From NCBI GenBank assembly GCA_016741945.1, contig JACVCQ010000105.1:1-7587 (forward strand): a stretch of DNA of 7,587 nt, read 5' to 3'. The stretch is from Chitinophagaceae bacterium (GTDB lineage: Bacteria > Bacteroidota > Bacteroidia > Chitinophagales > Chitinophagaceae). Shown here piece by piece: positions 1 to 5,086 of the stretch. The translations under genes were made by a program, and so were the position numbers. Each line of letters opens with the position of its first letter. The first letter of the stretch is position 1. Below the pieces are notes generated by a model that worked only from the letters and a program-made list of their open reading frames with translations, did not search any database and was not told the origin of the DNA.

Positions 1-123
1 CCTTTATAAACTCAAGAATATAAATCCAAAAAGAAACTACTACTGGTGATTAGTTTAATCGTCAATCTCGGCATTATTTGACTCTTCAAATACGGAGCAT
101 TTCTGCTCGAGAATTTTGTAACC
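1..123 (+). pseudogene. Disrupted 5' portion of the MBOAT (AlgI-like) gene
   Basis: Read in the same frame as the downstream gene, this stretch gives residues that look like the usual AlgI N-terminal region: a Lys-rich loop, then a hydrophobic helix containing VISLIVNLGII, then LFKYGAFLLENF. That continues smoothly into the downstream protein. Two lesions interrupt it. A TGA at 79-81 lies inside the conserved NLGxxxxFKY stretch, where one base change from GGA (Gly) would create it. A TAA at 7-9 disappears if one A is restored in the AAA run near 8-11, giving LYK followed by TQEYK. The window starts inside the gene, so the true N-terminus is not visible. Homology in this short region is inferred from family knowledge. 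Sequencing or assembly error is an alternative explanation. Confidence 0.6.
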
Positions 124-1266
124 TTGGTAAATGCCTTTGGCATGGATTACCATCCTGCCAAGCCTAATATCATTCTTCCTGCAGGTATTTCTTTTTATAC
201 GTTCACTACACTTTGTTATACGATTGACATGTATAAAAAAGAAAGTAAACCGGTGAAGTCACTCCTTGATTTTTCACTCTTCGTTACTTTTTTCCCGCAT
301 CTTGTTGCAGGCCCCATTGTTCGTCCACCCCAACTAGCACCACAATTTGAATCACCAAAAAAAGCAACAGCTCAACAGATCTATGAAGGCTTGTTTCTTT
401 TATCGTTGGGCTTGTTCATGAAAGTGGTATTAGCAGATGGCATGCTGGCATCACCTGCGGATACTGTCTTTGGTGCACAAAAATCATTACATACACTCGA
501 CGCATGGTTGGGCGTGCTTGCATTTTCCGGTCAGATCTTTTTTGATTTTGCTGGCTATTCTACATGTGCCATCGGTGTTGCCGCTTGTATGGGCTTTACA
601 TTACCTGAAAACTTCAAATACCCTTATGCTGCCACCGGATTTTCCGATTTCTGGAGACGATGGCATATCACTTTATCTGCCTGGTTACGTGATTATTTAT
701 ACATACCTATTGGTGGTAATAGAAAAGGTCCATTCCGAACTTATATCAATTTAATGATCACCATGCTATTGGGTGGTTTATGGCATGGAGCCAATTGGAC
801 ATTTGTAGTATGGGGAGCATTACATGGGTTATACCTATGTGTCGAGAAATTGATTCAGGATATGTCAAAGAAAAGCAGTCTGGATGACAATGCCGCAGCA
901 GCATTGTCTGATCAAAAGAAGAGTATGTCATGGGGATTCATGAAAGCCATGTTTGTTTTCTTTTTGGTGAATGTGACTTGGGTATTTTTCCGTGCTCCCG
1001 ATTTTACATCTGCTTGGCGACTAATATTATCCATGTTTTCAAGTGTTAAAGACAGTATAGCTGTACTACCATCGCTTGACGTACTAGTTGTTACCATCGT
1101 TATTATCTTGATGGTATTGTTTCATTGGCGTATGCGTAATACCAGTGTGTTACAAGCTGCTACAAAAATGCCTGCATGGTTGCTAGGTATTGTATGGTCT
1201 GCCATGCTCATCTTATTAATATTGAGTCAAGAGAGCAGTGGTTCTTTCATTTATTTCCAGTTTTAA
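124..1266 (+). CDS. MBOAT family O-acyltransferase, AlgI-like (N-terminally truncated, probably broken)
   Basis: This is a membrane-bound O-acyltransferase of the AlgI/DltB type, a polytopic inner-membrane enzyme that moves acyl groups, usually acetyl, onto exported polysaccharide or other envelope acceptors. The 380 readable residues hold family landmarks: HLVAGPIVRP near 59-68, FDFAGYS near 140-146, DFWRRWHITLSAWLRDYLYI at about 175-194 followed by PIGGNRKG, and GGLWHGANW with His221, which aligns with the conserved MBOAT catalytic His. A second His is at 234 (ALHG). Several hydrophobic segments run to the C-terminus. AlgI-type proteins are usually about 470-520 residues, so roughly 100 N-terminal residues are missing. 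The only available start is a TTG at 124 (or ATG at 145), directly after a stop-interrupted stretch that is plainly still coding in origin. I infer a pseudogene or an assembly error, not a natural short enzyme. The SGNH/AlgJ-type partner often found next to such genes is not downstream; it could lie upstream, outside the window. Confidence 0.88.
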   Translation: MVNAFGMDYHPAKPNIILPAGISFYTFTTLCYTIDMYKKESKPVKSLLDFSLFVTFFPHLVAGPIVRPPQLAPQFESPKKATAQQIYEGLFLLSLGLFMKVVLADGMLASPADTVFGAQKSLHTLDAWLGVLAFSGQIFFDFAGYSTCAIGVAACMGFTLPENFKYPYAATGFSDFWRRWHITLSAWLRDYLYIPIGGNRKGPFRTYINLMITMLLGGLWHGANWTFVVWGALHGLYLCVEKLIQDMSKKSSLDDNAAAALSDQKKSMSWGFMKAMFVFFLVNVTWVFFRAPDFTSAWRLILSMFSSVKDSIAVLPSLDVLVVTIVIILMVLFHWRMRNTSVLQAATKMPAWLLGIVWSAMLILLILSQESSGSFIYFQF

Positions 1267-1276
1267 CATAGACAAG

Positions 1277-1314
1277 AATAAATGAGGTATCCCCTATTGG
1301 ATATCTCATTTATT
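1277..1314 (+). terminator. Putative intrinsic terminator hairpin after the MBOAT gene
   Basis: A 16-bp stem (1277-1292 with 1299-1314) has one G-U pair and a 6-base loop, and starts 10 bases after the MBOAT stop. The stem ends in AATAAA/TTTATT, so A/T-rich flanks face both directions, but there is no long T tract. It is not built from 7-base words, unlike the other intergenic hairpins in this window. Only about 100 bases separate it from the next start, so that gene probably has its own promoter. I see no convincing promoter in 1315-1412. Confidence 0.65.
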
Positions 1315-1412
1315 ATTCCGAAATTTAAGCAACAACAGGTCTTACCATTGCCAGGCTTTTTCCAATCGCTACAGTGTTTTGAAACAAGATTCAATCAACA
1401 AAACCAATCGAT

Positions 1413-1850
1413 ATGGAAACAGGAACTTCACCGTACCAATACACTATGGCCACACGAGGCATTCTGGGTGGATTATTTGTAGGCATCGGCACCACCGTCA
1501 TTAATCTTGCTTTTGATCTAATCTACCGTAAAATCACCGGTTATGAATTTGCGGAGTGGGTAAACATCAACTCTATCATTTACTTTACCATCCCTACTTT
1601 AGTGGCTGCGGGTATTGTATATGCTGCCATGGTTGAATACCTGAAAAAAGGAGCCATACTCTACACGTTACTTTGTATCTGCCTAGTCACGATAGTTGCC
1701 TTCATCCCTCTTGGACCAAACATGATGCCAACAGGCGAGCAATTACCCGCCAGTGCAAGAGGATTAACACTGGGAATCGAAATTATTACAGGTATCTCCG
1801 GCTGTTTTGCTCTTCCTTATTTTGCTAAGCATCCGGATGTGTGGGGGTGA
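1413..1850 (+). CDS. Small integral membrane protein, four predicted helices, unknown function
   Basis: I do not recognise a named family. The 145 residues form a compact membrane protein with hydrophobic segments at about 16-37, 53-73, 81-100 and 117-137, joined by short loops. The 38-52 loop carries charged and aromatic residues (YRKITGYEFAEW), and the 101-115 loop is rich in Pro, Gly and Met. There is no signal peptide, Cys cluster or nucleotide-binding motif. The ATG at 1413 is preceded by an A-rich stretch with no Shine-Dalgarno, normal for Bacteroidota. An internal ATG at 1446 (Met12) is a possible alternative start, and it would remove only a polar N-terminus. The reading frame ends in TGA at 1848-1850, 16 bases before a strong hairpin, and faces the convergent receptor gene. 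It looks like a real single-gene unit because of its hydrophobic pattern and clean boundaries. Confidence 0.75.
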   Translation: METGTSPYQYTMATRGILGGLFVGIGTTVINLAFDLIYRKITGYEFAEWVNINSIIYFTIPTLVAAGIVYAAMVEYLKKGAILYTLLCICLVTIVAFIPLGPNMMPTGEQLPASARGLTLGIEIITGISGCFALPYFAKHPDVWG

Positions 1851-1866
1851 GAGAATGGTAAATGTC

Positions 1867-1931
1867 CAATATCGAATGTCGAATGATGAAGTGAAGTCGA
1901 ATCACGCTTCATCATTCGACATTCGATATTG
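1867..1931. repeat. Heptad-built inverted repeat (element 1) between convergent genes; likely bidirectional terminator
   Basis: The arms 1867-1891 and 1907-1931 are perfect 25-base reverse complements. The stem can be extended by a G-U and a G-C pair, leaving a loop of about 11 bases. Each arm has a 7-base period: on the right arm the words ATTCGAC, ATTCGAT, ATTGAAT and ATTCATT follow one another from 1914 to 1941, running past the stem. The element sits 16 bases after the stop of the membrane-protein gene and 14 bases from the stop of the oppositely oriented receptor gene, an ideal place to end both transcripts. There is no long T tract, so terminator function is inferred from position and stem strength. 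Confidence 0.85.
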
Positions 1932-1945
1932 AATATTCATTATTG

Positions 1946-4354
1946 CTACAGCTCTACTCTTCTCATCTCATCCGTTGCAGTTTTTTGCTTAGCTGCTTTG
2001 CCGGTTTTTCCAAAACGATAAGTGAAGGAAACGGTGAATACGCGACTGTCTCTACGAAGAATAAAATATTCATCTGCATTCAGAAAATCAGTCATCCCTT
2101 CCATCCAGAAAGTGCGGAAAATATCTCTAATAGAGCAACGAAGTGTTCCACTATTCTTCATGACTGGCATAGATAGTCCGGCGTTCAATTGACCGAATGG
2201 ATATAATAATTCTTGCAGATCATTTCTGGAACGACCCGTATAGGTTCCTGATAATTCTCCTGTAATTTTTTTACTGATGCGAAACTGATTGTTCATATTG
2301 ATCGTCAACTGTGAAATATCAGAACGGTAATTATTCCATACATAACCGATCAATTTTTTATACGTATAGATCGCTTCTGTATTCAGTGACCACCATCTGG
2401 CAGGCTTTATAGTGAGCATACTTGAGAAAGTGAAGTTGTGCATCCTTCCTACATTCCCTTGCGTGTACACCAATGATCCATCCGGATCTGTTAAAAACAA
2501 CTGTGAGAAATAATCCCTGATCAAGGAATAAGAAATAGTGGTATGCAAGAGTTGCTTATACTGATGTGATAATTCAAAATTCCAAGTAAACTGCGGTCTG
2601 AAAAAAGGATTCCCTCTTTCTAATGTGTACTTATTGATGATATTCACAAATGGATTCAATCGCTGAAAAGATGGGCGATCAATACGTCGGCCTACAGACA
2701 ATGAAAATGTATGAACAGAGTCTGCTTCGTACGTAATAAAACCAGATGGGAATAATCCGTTATAGTTTCTGCTAAAAGAAGAATCTTTCACCACCACATT
2801 CCCCAACTGATTGGCATCATAAGAAGTGTACTCATAGCGCAACCCTGCTTGCAAAGTGAGCCTTTTGAATTTCTGCTCATACATCCCATACGCTGCATGG
2901 ATCTTTTCTGAATACAAAAAATGATTGCTCATGCCATAATTAGGCTGCCACGGCGCATTGTTGATACTCATGCTGTAGGCAGCATCATTATCAGTATCGA
3001 TTTTAGAAGTTTTGATACCTGCGTCCAACTTAGACTGCTTACTAAGATCAGCAGAATAGTTGGCGGTCATTGATACAATATTAATCAATGAAGGGATGAA
3101 ACCTTGGGTAGATTCCGTATACCCCATACTACCACCTCTGTCACTACGAAACAATTGCTCGTTACTTAGATCATATCGGGCAGCATCCACATCAATATTT
3201 AACTGTGTTGTTTTTGAAAGCTTATGTCTGCTACCCATACCAATGGTTCCGGTGGTAAACTTGTTTTCGGAATTGGCTACGGTTGCAACAGAAGAATCGA
3301 TCACACCTTGAGGTGTTAACCAATCTGCTATCGCCGTATTTCTTCCTTTACGATTGATCGATGAACCGGAGAAAGAAAAAACAAAACTGAGTTTATCTGT
3401 GGCAGCATACTCTGTTCCATATCGTACCGTATGATTTAATCCCTTGTTATTGAATATAGTGGGCTGTTCCAAAATGGCAGTAGGATTACCGGCTGCATCG
3501 AAATAAGTTCTTAATGCATAGATATCTGTTTTGGTCTTGGAATAATTAAAGCCATATGAAAAATAATGACTCCATTTATTATAGCGATAGTTCAATAACA
3601 AAGACGGATTGGTTCTTGGAAACCATCCCAAAGCCGCAGCCAGTGTTATGTTACCATTAAAGCCGATCTGCTTACTTCTTTTGGTTTTGATATTGATGAC
3701 CCCTGAATTACCTGCCGCATCATACTTTGCAGATGGATTGGTGATCAGTTCAATTTTATCTACCTGCGAGGTATTCATAGAGTTGAGCAGATTGATCAAA
3801 TCCGCTCCTTGTAGGTAAGTAGGTTTATCATCGATCAACACCAATACCCCGGATTTATTACGCAAGCTGATGCCATTGTTACGGTCGATCATTACTCCCG
3901 GTGATTTCTCCAACAATTCCACCACGGTTGTTCCACTATTGGTAGGTGATGCATCAGGATTTACAATGATTTTGCCTTGTTCTCTTTGAATAAAAGGTTT
4001 GGTAGATTGTACAACCACTTGTGTTAACTCTGAAACATTGACTTTCAATTGTACTTCCAAATACAAATCCGTTTTATCCACCAGTACTTTAGGAAGTAGT
4101 TGTTCTGCATAACCTGTAAATGAAGCTTTGATCTCATAACTACCGGAGGTCATCTTATCCAATAAAGCTTCCCCATTCTTTTTACTGATCACAGATCGAA
4201 TACTCTTTCCTTGATCAATCAACTCTACAACAGCCCCTTCAATAGGCAACTGTTTCTCATCAGCTACTTTTACAATAATTTGATATTGCTGTGCATAGAG
4301 TTTGACCGACAATACACACAAGAATCCCAATAAGACAAATATTCTTTTCTTCAT
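1946..4354 (-). CDS. TonB-dependent-receptor-like outer membrane beta-barrel protein
   Basis: This 802-residue outer-membrane protein probably imports or binds an unidentified ligand with energy from TonB. From the preferred Met (complement of 4352-4354), residues 1-21 form a signal peptide (MKKRIFVLLG..., cleavage near LYA-Q). Residues about 25-105 form a carboxypeptidase-regulatory-like beta domain (SGSYEIKASFTGY). About 115-230 is the plug, with VELLEKSPGVMID, SGVLVLIDDKPTYL, IELITNPSAKYDAAGNSG and VINIKTK. The rest is the barrel, with alternating aromatic strands, ending in FTVSFTYRFGK followed by a short charged tail. Order and motifs fit the OMP_b-brl_3 type, usually about 750-850 residues. 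It is not a clear SusC: no SusD-like gene is adjacent. The frame extends 11 codons upstream to a TTG at 4387, but that would bury the signal peptide, so the ATG at 4354 is chosen. A hairpin (4361-4387) lies just before this start. The gene faces the small membrane-protein gene, with element 1 between them. Confidence 0.92.
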   Translation of the reverse strand: MKKRIFVLLGFLCVLSVKLYAQQYQIIVKVADEKQLPIEGAVVELIDQGKSIRSVISKKNGEALLDKMTSGSYEIKASFTGYAEQLLPKVLVDKTDLYLEVQLKVNVSELTQVVVQSTKPFIQREQGKIIVNPDASPTNSGTTVVELLEKSPGVMIDRNNGISLRNKSGVLVLIDDKPTYLQGADLINLLNSMNTSQVDKIELITNPSAKYDAAGNSGVINIKTKRSKQIGFNGNITLAAALGWFPRTNPSLLLNYRYNKWSHYFSYGFNYSKTKTDIYALRTYFDAAGNPTAILEQPTIFNNKGLNHTVRYGTEYAATDKLSFVFSFSGSSINRKGRNTAIADWLTPQGVIDSSVATVANSENKFTTGTIGMGSRHKLSKTTQLNIDVDAARYDLSNEQLFRSDRGGSMGYTESTQGFIPSLINIVSMTANYSADLSKQSKLDAGIKTSKIDTDNDAAYSMSINNAPWQPNYGMSNHFLYSEKIHAAYGMYEQKFKRLTLQAGLRYEYTSYDANQLGNVVVKDSSFSRNYNGLFPSGFITYEADSVHTFSLSVGRRIDRPSFQRLNPFVNIINKYTLERGNPFFRPQFTWNFELSHQYKQLLHTTISYSLIRDYFSQLFLTDPDGSLVYTQGNVGRMHNFTFSSMLTIKPARWWSLNTEAIYTYKKLIGYVWNNYRSDISQLTINMNNQFRISKKITGELSGTYTGRSRNDLQELLYPFGQLNAGLSMPVMKNSGTLRCSIRDIFRTFWMEGMTDFLNADEYFILRRDSRVFTVSFTYRFGKTGKAAKQKTATDEMRRVEL

Positions 4355-4360
4355 AGCGGG

Positions 4361-4387
4361 TTGAATGGACAACAAATATCCATTCAA
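4361..4387 (-). promoter_or_regulatory. Leader hairpin next to the receptor start codon
   Basis: On the transcript of the receptor gene, a 9-bp perfect stem (4379-4387 pairing with 4361-4369, TTGAATGGA with TCCATTCAA) and a 9-base loop end 6 bases before the AUG at 4354. A stem this close to the start could limit ribosome access. A perfect 9-bp inverted repeat with a short loop is expected roughly once by chance in a window of this size, so function is only suggested. Confidence 0.4.
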
Positions 4388-4501
4388 AGTAATAAGAAGT
4401 AAGCCAAAAGATAGACCATGGCACTCATAAAAGGATATACGGCTGATGCCCCTTCTTTTTTGCGTCAGGGATGAAAAAGGGCGAGGCGGTTTTTTACATG
4501 G
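4388..4501 (-). other. Leader/intergenic region upstream of the receptor gene
   Basis: This is the gap between the DUF2892 gene's hairpin and the receptor gene. On the minus strand it contains an imperfect hairpin at 4448-4482 (GCCC with GGGC closing a T-rich/A-rich stem), in a locally more G/C-rich stretch. Next comes a tiny open frame at 4384-4428 encoding MSAMVYLLAYFLLL and a TGA stop, which runs into the 4361-4387 hairpin. I cannot assign a known riboswitch or leader family, and no clear Bacteroidota -33/-7 promoter was found. The receptor promoter presumably lies here, since the gene upstream is closed by a strong hairpin. Confidence 0.35.
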
Positions 4502-4569
4502 AGTGAGTAGTGAGTAGTCAATAGTGAGTTGGTTGAATTTTACTCACTATTGACTACTCACTACTTACT
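4502..4569. repeat. Heptad-built inverted repeat (element 2) overlapping the DUF2892 stop codon
   Basis: The arms 4502-4529 and 4542-4569 are 28 bases each and complementary at 27 positions, the other being a G-U pair, with a 12-base loop. Each arm is four tandem 7-base words: on the left arm from 4503, GTGAGTA twice, then GTCAATA, then GTGAGTT. The outer end of the right arm overlaps the TAG stop (4568-4570) of the minus-strand DUF2892 gene. The element therefore supplies two bases of the stop and is well placed to terminate that transcript before the receptor gene. TAG and TGA triplets in the left arm fall in all three frames. Confidence 0.87.
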
Positions 4570-4768
4570 ATTTCTTACACGTATTCACCCCCACCAATGT
4601 ATACAGCGGACAAAAACTTATCACTGAAGTCGCTAAAAAGATACCGCCAAGTACAACCAGCACTGTACCCCAAGTACCAGCTACTGTTCCGGTGAAGTAT
4701 AAGCCGGCGAAAACGATCGCCAATAGTACTCGAATGATTCTGTCAGTGTTACCCATGTTTGGTTTCAT
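4568..4768 (-). CDS. DUF2892 (YgaP-like transmembrane domain) small membrane protein
   Basis: The 66 residues match the DUF2892 pattern: a short polar N-terminus with MGNTDRIIRVLLA, a first membrane helix at about 11-28 (LLAIVFAGLYF), a second at about 34-51 (GTVLVVLGGIFLATSVI), and the C-terminal signature FCPLYTLVGVNTCKK with Cys53 and Cys64. This family is found alone or fused to rhodanese domains (as in YgaP) and is often linked to sulfur or redox genes; its biochemical role is not settled. No rhodanese is adjacent here. The frame extends upstream to an ATG at 4861, adding 31 residues that do not resemble the family. The ATG at 4766-4768 (or Met5 at 4754-4756) is preferred because the protein is then family length. 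The stop lies inside heptad element 2. The gene is divergent from the S10 peptidase gene. Confidence 0.88.
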   Translation of the reverse strand: MKPNMGNTDRIIRVLLAIVFAGLYFTGTVAGTWGTVLVVLGGIFLATSVISFCPLYTLVGVNTCKK

Positions 4769-4823
4769 ATAGAAGTGTTTAGTTAACGAGATTGAAAAAA
4801 CCGAACGATCAGCCATACTAATG

Positions 4824-4839
4824 TCACACATATCACACA
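4824..4839 (-). repeat. Direct repeat TCACACA-TA-TCACACA
   Basis: Two identical 7-base words lie at 4824-4830 and 4833-4839. On the strand of the DUF2892 gene they read TGTGTGA twice, 56-71 bases upstream of its ATG. Tandem half-sites of this kind can be regulator binding sites, but the assignment is speculative. Confidence 0.25.
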
Positions 4840-4905
4840 AACCAAAGCCAATCGCAACCATCTTGATTTCATGCTACAAGGTACTCATTAGGCGGGCATT
4901 ATTTT

Positions 4906-4919
4906 ATGATAATTGTCAT
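4906..4919. promoter_or_regulatory. Near-palindrome ATGATAATTGTCAT, possible Crp/Fnr-type site
   Basis: The 14 bases show the TGA-N6-TCA layout of Crp/Fnr-family operators, with two mismatches to perfect dyad symmetry. The site is in the divergent region, about 138 bases upstream of the DUF2892 start and 168 upstream of the S10 start. The outer bases fit neither the Crp (TGTGA) nor the Fnr (TTGAT) consensus fully. Confidence 0.2.
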
Positions 4920-5002
4920 GTGAATTGTGAATGGAATGAATCAGCAAAAGCTCCCCCCTCTTTCCACACTCACTACTCACTATTCACAATTCACCATTCA
5001 CA
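4920..5002. repeat. Decayed, asymmetric heptad element 3
   Basis: The right side (4968-5002) holds five tandem 7-base words: ACTCACT twice, then ATTCACA, ATTCACC and ATTCACA. The left side keeps only two matching words. A perfect 13-base pairing remains (4920-4932 with 4982-4994), with a spacer of 49 bases. It is the same kind of element as 1, 2 and 4, but with most of one arm lost or never formed. It is the only one not at a gene 3' end: it lies 85 bases before the S10 start. Confidence 0.7.
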
Positions 5003-5086
5003 CCACTTCCCCACCGATTAATCCCATACAATTCCCCACTTCGATTTATATTCGAACTTATTCCAATCACCAACTATCTGCTTACT

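Larger units (their letters stand above)
4769..5086. other. Divergent promoter region between the DUF2892 and S10 peptidase genes
   Basis: These 318 bases should contain promoters for both flanking genes. Visible contents are a TCACACA direct repeat at 4824-4839, a TGA-N6-TCA near-palindrome at 4906-4919, the decayed heptad element 3 at 4920-5002, and an A/T-rich pyrimidine-biased leader (5003-5086) before the S10 ATG. I found no good match to the Bacteroidota TTTG / TAnnTTTG promoter in either direction, and no credible gene. Confidence 0.5.

Noticed and set aside
79..81. TGA in the MBOAT frame as a recoded sense codon (Gly or Trp)
   Set aside because: TGA is used as the normal stop of the 1413-1850 gene, and Trp is encoded by TGG throughout, so genome-wide recoding is not supported.
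912..1097. Open frames antisense to or overlapping the large genes (for example 912-1097, 5074-5283, 6908-7126, 7355-7558 on the minus strand)
   Set aside because: They lie opposite or within genes with clear family motifs, lack recognisable domains and have no independent start context.
1946..4354. SusC-type glycan uptake locus
   Set aside because: No SusD-like lipoprotein gene is next to the receptor, and the protein is about 200 residues shorter than typical SusC proteins.
4355..4387. Upstream TTG start for the receptor gene adding 11 residues
   Set aside because: It would place a polar extension before an otherwise standard signal peptide and lies inside the leader hairpin; the ATG at 4354 is a better start.
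4381..4392. Bacteroidota -7 promoter box (TTACTTTG on the minus strand, 7 of 8 to TAnnTTTG) for the receptor gene
   Set aside because: No TTTG box at the expected spacing upstream; the nearest one is only 12 bases away, so the match is not convincing.
4769..4861. Longer 97-residue version of the DUF2892 protein starting at 4861
   Set aside because: The extra 31 residues do not resemble the family, and DUF2892 proteins are normally about 60-70 residues; the region is better read as promoter DNA.
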